Shown here one piece after another: positions 25,161 to 34,729 of a DNA stretch of 64,000 bases (the first letter of the stretch is position 1; each line of letters opens with the position of its first letter). The DNA lies in NCBI GenBank assembly GCA_946186375.1, contig CAMHMZ010000001.1:186001-250000 (forward strand). The letters run 5' to 3'. The stretch comes from an uncultured Clostridia bacterium (lineage in GTDB: Bacteria > Bacillota > Clostridia > Oscillospirales > Oscillospiraceae). A program made the translations under genes and the position numbers. The notes below the pieces were generated by a model, which saw only the letters and a program-made list of their open reading frames with translations, did not search any database and had not been told where the DNA came from.

Positions 25161-25841
25161 ATGATTCAAAAAGAGGATTGGCCGGTGAAGACCCCTGTGG
25201 AACACGCTGAATATTATCAGCATGTTGCACGCACGGAGTGGTTCAAAGACCACATCGTATCCGTGCGCACCTACAACGGCGGCCCAGATGTCAGTAAAAT
25301 CGTGGTCGTCGATTTCCGACGGCCGAACACCTGTACGTATGCCGTCAGATATGTTTTCGACGGCAACAAGGTGTACGTGTCAGGCGACCTCGGCGATGCG
25401 GTATTCAACTGCACCTGGCGAGTGAGCCCGGTCGACAAGACATGGAACTCGCTCTGGTACATATTCGAGAAGTTGTCCGCGTCCGAAAGTGGACGCGAGA
25501 TGGACTTCAATTCGGATGTGTGCGTTGAGACCGTTCGACAAACGCTGTTAGAGTCGGGCGAAAATGGAGATCTCGTCTACCCGGAAGACTGGGGTAATGA
25601 TGAGATTTCCGCTTACACCGCACTCATCAGTGGTGCGCAGGAGGCGGCTGGCGCAGACCACTGGACGCAGACCATCCGAGAGGTGGATGATGAGTATGGG
25701 CTTGATAGGCTTGACTCCGATTATTGGGAGTGGCTCTATGGTGCCGGCAATGTGATGCCGCCGAGGATCGTTGGTATCATCACGGGGCTACAAATCGTGT
25801 CTGAGCGGCTGCGAAAAATTGGTTGGAGAGAGGAGACTTGA
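25161..25841 (+). CDS. Hypothetical protein
   Basis: 226 aa. Mixed fold with KIVVVDFRRPNTCTYAVRYVF and a Trp-rich centre. AAGGAGG precedes the start. The downstream GTG follows at 25844. No family recognised. Confidence 0.6.
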   Translation: MIQKEDWPVKTPVEHAEYYQHVARTEWFKDHIVSVRTYNGGPDVSKIVVVDFRRPNTCTYAVRYVFDGNKVYVSGDLGDAVFNCTWRVSPVDKTWNSLWYIFEKLSASESGREMDFNSDVCVETVRQTLLESGENGDLVYPEDWGNDEISAYTALISGAQEAAGADHWTQTIREVDDEYGLDRLDSDYWEWLYGAGNVMPPRIVGIITGLQIVSERLRKIGWREET

Positions 25842-25843
25842 GC

Positions 25844-26146
25844 GTGAAGCTGTGGGTTGATGATCTCCGCCCAATGCCGCTTGGCTACTCGGTGTGGTGC
25901 AGATCTGTGAACGATGCCATAAAGAATATCGAGATGTTCGAGGAAACAAAGTTTAGAGTAACTTTGATCGACCTCGACCACGATGCTGGAGACTACGCCA
26001 AGGATGGTGGAGACTTCATCAAGGTGCTCGACTGGCTGGAACAGACCGGAAGGAATTACCCGATCAGGATCCACACGATGAATCCTGTCGGGAGAGAAAA
26101 TATGCGCCGGATCATTCAGAAAAATGGCTGGCGTGAAGTGTTTTGA
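25844..26146 (+). CDS. Cyclic-phosphate processing receiver-domain protein
   Basis: 100 aa from GTG 25844 (GAGAGGAG upstream). KLWVDDLRPMPLGY, VTLIDLDHDAGDYAKDGGDF and IRIHTMNPVGRENMRRII match the cREC family, a receiver-like domain predicted to process terminal cyclic phosphates on RNA or nucleotides. It fits the RNA-repair theme of 5702-7702 and 36955-37998 (inference). Confidence 0.8.
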   Translation: MKLWVDDLRPMPLGYSVWCRSVNDAIKNIEMFEETKFRVTLIDLDHDAGDYAKDGGDFIKVLDWLEQTGRNYPIRIHTMNPVGRENMRRIIQKNGWREVF

Positions 26147-26162
26147 AAGGAGAAGGAAAAAC

Positions 26163-26507
26163 GTGCTAAAATATCGTAGTCCGTGGAGCGGACGTGAGAT
26201 GGACGCCGCGCTTGTCAGGAGCGAGTATGGAAACAACGGGAGGATGTACCTTGGTTTGTATACCCGCGACGATGAATGCGACTTCTGGGAGCCGTGGTCG
26301 GACGTAACGGTAAATCTCCCTGATGAACCGATTACTGACAAAGATTGCGGGTTTGTTGACATCAACAACAATCCCGCGCTCAGGCAGTTCATCGAAGAGA
26401 ACCATCTCGGAGAGTGGACAGACAAGTACGGATGCAGCGGCTTCTGCACCTATCCGGAATACCGGCTCGACATGGAGCGCCTGGCCGAGCATCTGCTGAA
26501 GGTTTGA
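26163..26507 (+). CDS. DUF4313-like protein
   Basis: 114 aa from GTG 26163. MYLGLYTRDDECDFWEP, VTVNLPDEPI, GFVDINNNPALRQFIEEN and SGFCTYPEYRLDM follow the DUF4313 pattern (TvNl, DtNN, LGe, SGFc.YP). The family is common in clostridial mobile elements and has no known role. Confidence 0.75.
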   Translation: MLKYRSPWSGREMDAALVRSEYGNNGRMYLGLYTRDDECDFWEPWSDVTVNLPDEPITDKDCGFVDINNNPALRQFIEENHLGEWTDKYGCSGFCTYPEYRLDMERLAEHLLKV

Positions 26508-26525
26508 GTAAAGGAGGGCAAACAC

Positions 26526-27161
26526 ATGATAGCGAAAAGATACCTTCTTCTGGAGGGGGAAACTAACGGTTTCCCAGCAATCGTTGAGCTTCCTTACGAG
26601 AAGCTCAGCGATGCAATCGAAGCTCTCGAAAGAGAGTTCAAACGCCTTGTGGATGGCGTGTTCGGCAAAGATCATGTGATCAAATACGATCAGAACGGCG
26701 ATGCTGAGTTGATCGACGATGACGGTATCCGCTATTCTCTCGTCCATGATGGGGGAGAGGATTCGCCGAGCTTTTTTGTCCACGACGGCAAGGGTACGGT
26801 ATATACCGGCGTCCTGCGTGAGATTACGATCCACGCAAACGCAACCGAGCTGGAGCGTGGATACCGTCAAGCGGAACACAAGTACCTTCTGGAAGACGCC
26901 GAGCGTCATTTCTTGGAGTATGTTGGCTTCGACGTCGATGCCGACGAGGAAGACGGAGACAACGCGGCAGCGAATCAGACGTTCATGGACACCTACGGGT
27001 TTTCCATTGGAGAAGCGATCAACGATAGTTCCGAATCCTATCTTCTGGACGATATGGTTGAGCTTTTCGAGAGAAAACGCGACTGCAATCTTCCAGAGAA
27101 CGATGTTTGGGAAAATGTCGTGCAAGCCGTCCTGATGCGCTGCGCCGCGAGCCGGCGGTGA
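26526..27161 (+). CDS. Hypothetical protein with YGF-type C-terminal module
   Basis: 211 aa. The C-terminal 75 residues (FMDTYGFSIGEAINDSSESY, then LFERKRDCN and WENVVQAVL) match the end of the 18745 protein. The N-terminal half is acidic and unrecognised. Confidence 0.65.
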   Translation: MIAKRYLLLEGETNGFPAIVELPYEKLSDAIEALEREFKRLVDGVFGKDHVIKYDQNGDAELIDDDGIRYSLVHDGGEDSPSFFVHDGKGTVYTGVLREITIHANATELERGYRQAEHKYLLEDAERHFLEYVGFDVDADEEDGDNAAANQTFMDTYGFSIGEAINDSSESYLLDDMVELFERKRDCNLPENDVWENVVQAVLMRCAASRR

Positions 27162-27180
27162 CAGAAGCGAGTCGTTTTTG

Positions 27181-27268
27181 ATGACAGTTGCTATCTGCAG
27201 CCGTAAAACATGGTTGCAAATAGCACACAAAAATTACAACCACCCGAAATATTCGGGTGGTTGTTTTT
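27181..27268 (+). promoter_or_regulatory. Promoter-leader cassette with terminator-like hairpin
   Basis: ATGACA (27181-27186), 16 nt, GTAAAA (27203-27208), 11 nt, ATAGCACA (27220-27227), a perfect 12-bp CAACCACCCGAA/TTCGGGTGGTTG hairpin (27237-27263) and five T. The gene starts at 27310. Confidence 0.8.
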
Positions 27269-27309
27269 CATATATGTAAGATTTTAGCTAGAAAAAAGAA
27301 GGAGGAAAC

Positions 27310-27852
27310 ATGAAAAGAGATATCAAAGTGATCAGCATCATGGACGATGCCATCGCAAACGTCCAGAGAGATCTGGCATACAAGCAGTGGCAGATGAAAG
27401 ACCGTCTGCGCATCTTCCGCAACCATGCGGCAGAGTCAACTGCAAAGGGTATCGACGCAATGCAACCGGACATCTCAGCTGTTCAGTTTGCCGCTGCCAA
27501 AGTTCGCGAAGATGAGGTGCTGCTGTCCAACCTGCAGACCATTCGCGCAAAAATGGCCAATGCGGTGCACGAGCCGGAAGAATCTCTTTGTGTGGAAGCC
27601 AATCGCTTGGCTCAGGAAATCGACGATCTTGTGTATGAGTACGATACGTACGGATACAACGATGCGTTCATCACGAGAGATGAAGGTTTTTCGGCATACC
27701 TGAACGGAGTCTACGACACGGACGACTTGGCTTTGCTGGAAGAGCTCCAGGAAATGCTGGGCGCGGAGGAAGAATCTGTGGCCAATAAAGCGCGTGATCT
27801 TCTGTGCCGTGCGATGGATATCAAGATCCGTTTAATGGAGGCCGTCGGATGA
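27310..27852 (+). CDS. Hypothetical helical protein
   Basis: 180 aa, almost all helical, with coiled-coil tendency in the first 80 residues. The stop overlaps the next ATG. Not recognised. Confidence 0.65.
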   Translation: MKRDIKVISIMDDAIANVQRDLAYKQWQMKDRLRIFRNHAAESTAKGIDAMQPDISAVQFAAAKVREDEVLLSNLQTIRAKMANAVHEPEESLCVEANRLAQEIDDLVYEYDTYGYNDAFITRDEGFSAYLNGVYDTDDLALLEELQEMLGAEEESVANKARDLLCRAMDIKIRLMEAVG

Positions 27853-28685
27853 AAAAGCATCTCTACACAAACACTGAGATCTTCAAGCTCATCATGAACC
27901 AGCTTCAGAGCGAGAACCGTGCCCCGGACATTCTTGAGTATGCTCTGGCTGAAAGCGGCCCTGTCGAAATTCGTAACTACGAATTCGACATTCTCGGCGC
28001 CGTCAACTATGGCAGCTCGGAAGGGATCTATGTTGATCTTTTCCTTAGAGGGAACATCGGATACGGTTGGAATGGGAAAGAACACACGCGGCTGGGCACG
28101 ATCAAGACGCTCAGAACTGATGATGACGCTTTCCGCCAGATGGCTGTGCTCATGGCCGATTTCCAGATCGCCGCAACCCGGTTCGTCAATGCTCACCTCG
28201 ATGATTTCACCTGGCTCGGGTTCGATATCGATTATTTCCGAACGGGTGAAGCTGAGCGAAGCTACGGTGTAACTATGAAGGGCGTGAAGTCCTTCGATGA
28301 AGCTGTCGAAGAGGCGAAGCGCACGCTGAAGCGTTTCCCGTACTACGTCAAGGCCGTCATCACACACAACGCGGATGAGAAGACCAAGACTGTGTACGGA
28401 AACGAGGATCAGATGCGCTACTTCGAGCTGTGGATTCAGGAAAATCCTGATGTTGCCGGCGGACTTAATGATTTCGATGTTTGCATCAGAGGAATCAGAG
28501 AGCCTACAATCGAAGAGGCGGAAGCTATTATTCGCAGGGATTTCGTACAGACCGATGGCAAAGAAATGCATGTGACTCGTCTGAATGAGATCTCGTACAA
28601 AGACGCGGTCCGCGACTTTGATCTGTCCGATGTCGATGAGTGGCCTGTATTCGGCCTGGAAGGAGAAAAGAAAGATGGCAATTGA
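27849..28685 (+). CDS. Hypothetical protein
   Basis: 278 aa from ATG 27849, overlapping the previous stop. Alpha/beta with YEFDILGAVNYGSSEGIYVD, WLGFDIDYFRTGEAERSYGV and two later beta segments that may be repeats of a small domain. Not recognised. It overlaps the next gene by 11 nt. Confidence 0.65.
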   Translation: MKKHLYTNTEIFKLIMNQLQSENRAPDILEYALAESGPVEIRNYEFDILGAVNYGSSEGIYVDLFLRGNIGYGWNGKEHTRLGTIKTLRTDDDAFRQMAVLMADFQIAATRFVNAHLDDFTWLGFDIDYFRTGEAERSYGVTMKGVKSFDEAVEEAKRTLKRFPYYVKAVITHNADEKTKTVYGNEDQMRYFELWIQENPDVAGGLNDFDVCIRGIREPTIEEAEAIIRRDFVQTDGKEMHVTRLNEISYKDAVRDFDLSDVDEWPVFGLEGEKKDGN

Positions 28686-29451
28686 TGTTTCTATGCTGAA
28701 AGAAATCGGCATGCTGCAGTCGGATTATAACCGTCTGTTGAAGAGTAAGGCCTTCACCAAGAAGGCCCTCTGTGAACTGGTTATTCCGTTCCGAGATAAG
28801 CACGGGCTTTCTGATTCGGAAGCCTTGCAGATCGCAAGGAATGAGATGTCTATCGCACAGATGGCTGAAATTCTGGAAGCAAAGGATCCGAACCAGGTGG
28901 CAATGTATGCCGATGAGAAGGCGGCTGATGCGTTTTCCAGATGGTGCCACGATAAGCACGATCGTTTTTTGCAGAAGTATGAAGATGCGTCTGCAAACAA
29001 GGCCCTGTACTACAAGGGCCTCGCAGAAGCATTCCACAATGCTGGATGCATGTTCGATGCGCTTACCACGCGCAACAGCCATCTTCCTCCGGAAATGGTG
29101 CGCTACCTGCGTGAAGAAAGTGCAGTCTGTCCAGCGTACTATCTGGCGGTCTTCATGAATGAAGAACCGGCTTGCTACGGAGAAGAGACCGCTATCTGCC
29201 TTGCAGTAGACAGATCCACTCTGGAGAAGGTAACTGTCAATGGCGTGAACGCTTTCCTCACGGGGGTTGGCATTTGCCGCGGCGATGTGCACGTCTACAA
29301 GGTGGAAGAGATCAGCGCAGAAGAGGCCGATCGAGACTTTCACGGAAAGGGCGGCAAGTGCGGTTCGTTCTTTTTCCCAATGAGAGATCAATGGACGATC
29401 GTCGACTTGGAGCATCTTCCGGAGGGTGGGCTTGTCTACGGGCAGCCGTAA
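28675..29451 (+). CDS. Hypothetical protein
   Basis: 258 aa from ATG 28675 (AAGGAG upstream). Helical N-terminal 130 residues, then an alpha/beta half with CLAVDRSTLEKVTVNGVNAF and CRGDVHVYKVEEI. Not recognised. Confidence 0.65.
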   Translation: MAIDVSMLKEIGMLQSDYNRLLKSKAFTKKALCELVIPFRDKHGLSDSEALQIARNEMSIAQMAEILEAKDPNQVAMYADEKAADAFSRWCHDKHDRFLQKYEDASANKALYYKGLAEAFHNAGCMFDALTTRNSHLPPEMVRYLREESAVCPAYYLAVFMNEEPACYGEETAICLAVDRSTLEKVTVNGVNAFLTGVGICRGDVHVYKVEEISAEEADRDFHGKGGKCGSFFFPMRDQWTIVDLEHLPEGGLVYGQP

Positions 29452-29510
29452 CGCACAAATAGCGGCAGTATTTCAACAGCCGCGCATATCACTCATAGAA
29501 AGGAGAACCA

Positions 29511-30143
29511 ATGGCAAACAGCGGAACTTTTCTGGCAGAAATGCCTGGCATGTGGGAAGAAGAAGCTTTCCATATGCTGTTTGCAGCAACCGGCTGGGAC
29601 AAGATCAAAGCCGGTTTAGACCGCGGCGAGACTCAGTATGAGATGGTCGAGATGGACGCTTTCGTAAAGGTGCTCAAAAAATACATTCCGGAAGAAAGAT
29701 TGAAAACTCTCTATCTTCCAGAGTTTCTTGAGCACCCGGAGCGCTTCTCTCCAGTCCGTTGTATTCTTTATTCAAATAAGCCCGATTCGGTCACGGCCTT
29801 GTCTGTGTATACGTGTGATGCGAGTATCGCACGATTGCTCACAAAGATTTTTCGTGAACGGCCGGTAAAATGCAACTGGTTCATCGATGGATCTGGGGAT
29901 TACGGGTCTTATACTCTGCTCAATAACGCGTACTACGATTACCGTGAAGGCAATCTGCAGGAAGACTTGGAGAAAGCAGAGAACGACGCAATCCAAAATG
30001 CGAAAAAGGCGCACTGGATTAACCCGTCGCGGAATCCGGAATATGTCAATCAGGAATTTTTTTCTGATTGTTCAGAATGCGGATACACTACGTCGGAAGA
30101 ATCCGATACCTGTCCGAACTGCGGCGCCAAAATGGAGCTCTGA
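29511..30143 (+). CDS. Hypothetical protein with C-terminal zinc ribbon
   Basis: 210 aa. N-terminal mixed domain, then a C-terminal zinc ribbon (CSECGYTTSEESDTCPNCGA). Its stop codon lies inside the hairpin at 30133-30158. Function unknown. Confidence 0.7.
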   Translation: MANSGTFLAEMPGMWEEEAFHMLFAATGWDKIKAGLDRGETQYEMVEMDAFVKVLKKYIPEERLKTLYLPEFLEHPERFSPVRCILYSNKPDSVTALSVYTCDASIARLLTKIFRERPVKCNWFIDGSGDYGSYTLLNNAYYDYREGNLQEDLEKAENDAIQNAKKAHWINPSRNPEYVNQEFFSDCSECGYTTSEESDTCPNCGAKMEL

Positions 30144-30158
30144 GCAATCAGAGCTCCA
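30133..30158 (+). other. Hairpin with GCAA tetraloop spanning a stop codon
   Basis: A perfect 11-bp TGGAGCTCTGA/TCAGAGCTCCA stem closed by GCAA contains the TGA of the upstream gene. No T-run follows, so it is an mRNA element rather than a terminator. Confidence 0.55.
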
Positions 30159-30181
30159 CACAAAAAAGAAAGGAAAAACAA

Positions 30182-31123
30182 ATGCTTTACATCAAAGAAT
30201 ATCTCAACCGCACCAATATCCCTTGTGAGGTCGTAGTTATGCTTCGAGACAGATCTTGTGCTGTATTTTATATAGTGCATGTGCTCGATGACGGAACCTA
30301 TAAAGATATTCCGCCTTTTCTCCTGATGTACCCGTTTGAGCTTCAGGCGACGCAAGAGGAATTTCAAAAGAAAATCCCGTTTGAAAAAGCGCCTATCAGA
30401 GAGATCATCTCTCTGTCGCGCATGGCGAGCTTTGGATACAGCAACAGGGTAATGATTCCGATGTACGGAACAGCTGCGCGCCAGATCTTCGGCGACTACA
30501 CGATTTGGCGCCTTCATCCGAAAGAGAAAGCCACAGTTGTAAAGGATCCGAACGAGCTTGATCTTGGGGGTGTCTTCTGCGGAATTCTCGTGGCTGACTG
30601 GCTCAAAAAGCTTGGCTTGTTAAAAGACGGCGCGGTTGTGAAGCCTTACGCTGCGGGAAGTGAGAATAAGGAAAAGTCTGATGCTGATCTGTTGGCCAGA
30701 TATAAGGCTACTGGCCTTACTCCGGAAGAAATTGAGCAGGCGCTTGCGCAGAATGAGCGCATCGACCGGCTCGAAGCGGAACTTGCAAAATATCGCAAAA
30801 TCGATATTGACGCTATGCGGCGGAAAATGATCGCTCAGATGGGCCATGAGCAGGGTGTGTTCATTGAGACTCTGTCAAAGGATGGTCCGACTGCTGTGGC
30901 GAACAAGGCAAACGAGATTGCTCTCAACAATGCCATTATCGCGGTGTTCATGGATTGCGTACTCAGCTATGAGCAGCTGTGCGAACTGGTTGAACACTGC
31001 GTACCGCAGCACTATCTGATGGAGATCAAATCCTCCATCGCGAAGAATTTTCCGAGAGCGTGCTGCTATGGTGAGGACACGATCCGTAAGGCGATTTACA
31101 TTCTGGCAAACGCAAAGAAGTAA
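30182..31123 (+). CDS. Hypothetical protein, paralog of the 35773 protein
   Basis: 313 aa from ATG 30182 (AAAGGAAA upstream). A beta-rich N-terminal half is followed by DADLLARYKATGLTPEEIEQ (about 175-195), shared with the protein at 35773, then a coiled coil and a helical end. Not recognised. Confidence 0.65.
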   Translation: MLYIKEYLNRTNIPCEVVVMLRDRSCAVFYIVHVLDDGTYKDIPPFLLMYPFELQATQEEFQKKIPFEKAPIREIISLSRMASFGYSNRVMIPMYGTAARQIFGDYTIWRLHPKEKATVVKDPNELDLGGVFCGILVADWLKKLGLLKDGAVVKPYAAGSENKEKSDADLLARYKATGLTPEEIEQALAQNERIDRLEAELAKYRKIDIDAMRRKMIAQMGHEQGVFIETLSKDGPTAVANKANEIALNNAIIAVFMDCVLSYEQLCELVEHCVPQHYLMEIKSSIAKNFPRACCYGEDTIRKAIYILANAKK

Positions 31124-31134
31124 ATTTTAGTTTT

Positions 31135-31169
31135 GACCGGCATTGAGTTTTTTTCACTTAATGCCGGTC
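31135..31169 (+). other. Hairpin with T-rich loop
   Basis: GACCGGCATT pairs with AATGCCGGTC around a 15-nt loop containing seven T. It lies between 30182 and 31205 genes; no T-run follows. Confidence 0.45.
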
Positions 31170-31204
31170 TGCTGAAAAATATTGAAAGGAGAAGATTGAA
31201 AAGC

Positions 31205-31693
31205 ATGGATAACATTGAGCTGGCAAAGGCCTGCGCAAAAACGGAGTGTCGAAAATGCAATCCGTCATTGAAGCAGGAATGCCTCAAAAACGCCTGCTGG
31301 AACAACGTATATCCACACGACAACGCAGTGCCAGCTGTGTTTTACGGAGTGCTTCCGCCAGCAATGCCTCAGGCGTGCCGGAAAGAGGTGGCTGCGTGGC
31401 GTGACAGATGGTTTGAAAATCATCCTAATGTGGAGAAACCTGAACTACCGATGTGGATGGATCAGTGGCTCCCGAGCGCGGGCGGCTGGAACGAAGTTAG
31501 GGTGATCAGCTGCGAGCTGTATCAAATGTTCGTCTACGAATTTGACGGCCGCCTCGCTGCGGAGGTTCTGGATAATCACTACGGGAATTTACTCCATATA
31601 TGGGGACCAGTCCGGGCAGACAAAGAAACTCAGATCAAAGACTGGAAAAAACGCGCCGACAAAGTTGTGAGACGTGTTGTTGCTATTTCGTAA
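31205..31693 (+). CDS. Cys-rich hypothetical protein
   Basis: 162 aa from ATG 31205 (AAGGAG upstream). CAKTECRKCNPSLKQECLKN carries several cysteines that may bind a metal, followed by a Trp-rich region (ELPMWMDQWLPSAGGW). Not recognised. Confidence 0.65.
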   Translation: MDNIELAKACAKTECRKCNPSLKQECLKNACWNNVYPHDNAVPAVFYGVLPPAMPQACRKEVAAWRDRWFENHPNVEKPELPMWMDQWLPSAGGWNEVRVISCELYQMFVYEFDGRLAAEVLDNHYGNLLHIWGPVRADKETQIKDWKKRADKVVRRVVAIS

Positions 31694-31707
31694 GAGGAAG
31701 GAGATAT

Positions 31708-32271
31708 ATGGGACATAACATATGCCACATGACGGCGGACGAAAAATGCGATCGCAGAAAAATAATGAATGCAATCATCGAGCGTGCAATGGATGATGGG
31801 GACGGTTATAACGGGCCTATGCATTGGCACGACGAGGTGCCGCCTCTCAAAAATTGTGATGAGGCTGAAAAGTGGATCGAAGCGCATGATACCGGATGGT
31901 ATGACGACCACGCTGTCAGATTCTACGATTATACTTCTGCCGAGATCACGCCGAAGATTAAAGAGCTGCAAAATAAGCACGCTGCTATCATTCTGAAGAT
32001 TGGGGAGTACGAGAAACAGCATTCAGTCAAGAATCTGAAAGCAGCATTCATCGGCTGCCCTGAGTGCGGTTCCAAGCTCGCAAAAGACAGGCTTCACAGC
32101 GAGTTCTGCCCGCTTTGCCGAACAGATCTTCGCTCCAAGACTACGCTGGATACTCTGGCTGGTTACAGGCAGAAGCAGTCGGATCTTTGGGGAAAGATCA
32201 AAGCTGAGAAGGAAAAGCAGAAGTCAAAGGCCAAGGTCAAGTGGTTGATCAAATACGAATACCATTCCTGA
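31708..32271 (+). CDS. Zinc-ribbon protein
   Basis: 187 aa from ATG 31708. Helical first half, then a zinc ribbon (GCPECGSKLAKDRLHSEFCP followed by LC) and a Lys-rich coiled C-terminus that could bind nucleic acid (inference). It ends the operon before the next cassette. Confidence 0.7.
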   Translation: MGHNICHMTADEKCDRRKIMNAIIERAMDDGDGYNGPMHWHDEVPPLKNCDEAEKWIEAHDTGWYDDHAVRFYDYTSAEITPKIKELQNKHAAIILKIGEYEKQHSVKNLKAAFIGCPECGSKLAKDRLHSEFCPLCRTDLRSKTTLDTLAGYRQKQSDLWGKIKAEKEKQKSKAKVKWLIKYEYHS

Positions 32272-32284
32272 GCCTGTTGCGGCA

Positions 32285-32384
32285 TTTGCGCTTGCTCACC
32301 GTTGACTGAAATGAAAATGGCGAGTAAGAATTTTATACAACATAGCACACGATCACCCGCGGGAATACTGCGGGTGATCTTTTT
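32285..32384 (+). promoter_or_regulatory. Promoter-leader cassette with terminator-like hairpin
   Basis: TTTGCGCTT, TTGACT (32302-32307), 16 nt, GTAAGA (32324-32329), 12 nt, ATAGCACA (32342-32349), a perfect 10-bp GATCACCCGC/GCGGGTGATC hairpin (32351-32379) and five T. The gene starts at 32422. Confidence 0.8.
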
Positions 32385-32421
32385 ATGTTGATTTTTGATT
32401 TTGTAGAAAAGGAGAAAAAAC

Positions 32422-33948
32422 ATGGCTTCTCTGAACAAGAAGACCACAAAGATCGGCCAAAAAAGTGGCGTGAAAACCGCGACGGCCAAAAGCAAGCCCG
32501 CAATTCTCGAACAAGTTGAGAAGATGAACGATATCAGAGATATTCTTGAAGCTTTTGGACTTCACGGCCTCTGTGCGGAATGCAGCACGTATTGGGGGAG
32601 AGCTAACGCCGACAAGTACTTTTACTCTGTTCGGGATAGCGGATTCGCGAATGAATATTCGCTTCGCCCCGTGAACAAGCTTGTCGGCTCTCTGTTCGTC
32701 CCGTATGACTCGGGGAAGATCGATCGGTGCGGCAGGAATTCCGCGGCGTATTACGTCTATGAAATTCCCGTCGCGTATGTTTCTGACGATGCTGCTGTGT
32801 GGGCGTCGATGTTGAAAGTCGAAATCAGCGGAGATCTGAAGGGTACCTACAACGCCAGTCGACGCTATTACGTGCAGGAAGAGCTTGAAATCAAGAAGGG
32901 TGCCTCTCTGCAGCCGTTCAAGCTTCTGACAAAGTTTGATCGAGCTGTGGTGCCTATTCAGACAGACAAGGCACTGCTCAACATTATTTTGAGCAGCAAC
33001 AAGTTCGCATACGACTTCGTATGCAAGAACGACGTTGCGCCTCTGAACTTTCTGATGGCCCCTTACCTTGAAACGTTGCACAAGGCTGGCTATGCCTTTG
33101 CTCAGGACTTCTTTGGGCGGGGTATAAAGCCCAATGATGCGGATTGCCTGAACAGGCTCTGCAAACGCGGAAGCAACCCAGCGGAGATCTTCAAAACGTC
33201 GAAAGCTGTCTATAAGGTGCTTGGCCCCAGTGAACGCAACATGACGCTCTGGGATACATACCGCAAGATGGACAAATTCGGCAGGATCACGCAGGAGACG
33301 ATTCGCCAGTCGTACGACCATGCCATGTCTATCAAGAATTTGGATCTCATCTATCAGATCCTCGGCCAGACTTATAATGGCAAGCCGCTGTTCGACTGGG
33401 ACTCGCTCTATAACTATCTGGTACGCCTGGATAAGTTCGAGGCCATCGGAAACGACGAGGCACTCCTGCTGCTGAGGGATTATCTCAACATGTGCCGCCA
33501 GCTCGGCATGAGACCGCGCACGGACGGCGACTCGCTGAAGAGAGAGCACGATGTCGCTGCAAGACTCTGTTTGAATCTTCGGCACGAAGAGCTTGATCGT
33601 CAGATGGAGCCGGCTTGTCAGCGTCTTTCGAAGTATGACTACAACGAGGGTGTCTACTTCATTCGCTGCATCAAGGGTTTTGAAGATCTCCTGTCTGAAG
33701 CTACGCAGCAGCATTCCTGCCTTGTGAGTTATGGCAGAGATATTGCGAATGGACTTTCGAACATCTTTGTAATGAGAGAGGTGACGAACCCGGATCGCAG
33801 CCTTATCACTGTGGAACTCTCGATAGATCGCAAGACGATCACGCAGGCTCTGACGGCCTATAACAAGGGGATCCGAAACAAGAGCCAGCGAGAATTTCTC
33901 GATAGATGGCTACGCTACGTCAAAGACGTAGATCGCTACAGCGCATAA
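32422..33948 (+). CDS. PcfJ-like protein (first copy)
   Basis: 508 aa. A Lys/Thr-rich head (1-30), a long helical middle and a C-terminal domain with SEATQQHSCLVSYGRDIANG and SLITVELSIDRKTITQAL typical of PcfJ, a protein named from the enterococcal plasmid pCF10 and common on mobile elements; its role is unclear. A second member is at 58275. Confidence 0.8.
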   Translation: MASLNKKTTKIGQKSGVKTATAKSKPAILEQVEKMNDIRDILEAFGLHGLCAECSTYWGRANADKYFYSVRDSGFANEYSLRPVNKLVGSLFVPYDSGKIDRCGRNSAAYYVYEIPVAYVSDDAAVWASMLKVEISGDLKGTYNASRRYYVQEELEIKKGASLQPFKLLTKFDRAVVPIQTDKALLNIILSSNKFAYDFVCKNDVAPLNFLMAPYLETLHKAGYAFAQDFFGRGIKPNDADCLNRLCKRGSNPAEIFKTSKAVYKVLGPSERNMTLWDTYRKMDKFGRITQETIRQSYDHAMSIKNLDLIYQILGQTYNGKPLFDWDSLYNYLVRLDKFEAIGNDEALLLLRDYLNMCRQLGMRPRTDGDSLKREHDVAARLCLNLRHEELDRQMEPACQRLSKYDYNEGVYFIRCIKGFEDLLSEATQQHSCLVSYGRDIANGLSNIFVMREVTNPDRSLITVELSIDRKTITQALTAYNKGIRNKSQREFLDRWLRYVKDVDRYSA

Positions 33949-33977
33949 CAATCACTAAAGGGAGGAAGCAGAGAAAT

Positions 33978-34277
33978 ATGGTTCTTTATCACAGCACGAC
34001 CGATTCGCTAAGGGTTGGAAATCTTCTGCTTCCTCCGGTTTCTACCGGAGTCAAGCGGGAGCATTGGCGCACGAAGTACGAGGATGTGGTATTTCTCACA
34101 GACTCCATGCGTGCTGCCAGAATGTATGCGAAAAAGGCTGCCGCCAAATACGGCGGAAATCCTGTTGTGTTGGTGTGTGAGCCGATAGGCTTCCTGTTCT
34201 GCACGAAGAATGCGGAATACACGACACCGAAAGCAAAGGTTACTGATCGGATTCGAGTAACAGAGAAAACAATGTAA
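33978..34277 (+). CDS. Arr-like ADP-ribosyltransferase-fold protein
   Basis: 99 aa from ATG 33978 (GGGAGGAAG upstream). VLYHSTTDSLRVGNLLLPP, DVVFLTDSMRAARMYA and PVVLVCEPIGF resemble the short rifampin ADP-ribosyltransferase fold (H-(S/T)-T, FxT, VEP). It may modify a protein or nucleic acid; the target is unknown. A truncated paralog lies at 21030. Confidence 0.5.
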   Translation: MVLYHSTTDSLRVGNLLLPPVSTGVKREHWRTKYEDVVFLTDSMRAARMYAKKAAAKYGGNPVVLVCEPIGFLFCTKNAEYTTPKAKVTDRIRVTEKTM

Positions 34278-34289
34278 AGGAGAAAACAC

Positions 34290-34706
34290 ATGAACAAAGA
34301 CATCAAAACGCGCGACGAAATGATCTTCGGAAACTACATTCCAGAGAGATATGGCTATGGCGGAGGCTGTACCCGTTCGTTCCGTCACATGACACCTGAA
34401 ACTGCGCGTCGTCTCGTGGAAGACGACTTCATGGAGAAGGATGAGGCTCAGAACTACGGGCCTACCGTAGAGAAGATGCTCGAGTTTGCAGACCAGTTTC
34501 CCGGCGTGACGTTCAAAGGGTACACCGTTTCGGACCAGCGAGACGATTACCGTGTGACGCTGGACGCAATCGAGCTGTCAACGGACGACGCAACGGCCGT
34601 AGCGATGTTCGCGCAGTATTTCGGCAATGCCGATGAGTACGATGTGTATTCGGAAAACGAGTATGCAGACGGCTACAAATATCACTGCCGCGCGTGGTGG
34701 GACTGA
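34290..34706 (+). CDS. Hypothetical acidic protein
   Basis: 138 aa. RYGYGGGCTRSFRHMTPETA is followed by an acidic helical and beta region. AAAGGAG upstream. Not recognised. Confidence 0.6.
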   Translation: MNKDIKTRDEMIFGNYIPERYGYGGGCTRSFRHMTPETARRLVEDDFMEKDEAQNYGPTVEKMLEFADQFPGVTFKGYTVSDQRDDYRVTLDAIELSTDDATAVAMFAQYFGNADEYDVYSENEYADGYKYHCRAWWD

Positions 34707-34729
34707 TTTCAAAAAGAAAGGAAAATAAT

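Noticed and set aside
32383-33714. 443-codon open frame on the - strand
   Set aside because: It is antisense to the PcfJ-like gene, with no start context; treated as a shadow.
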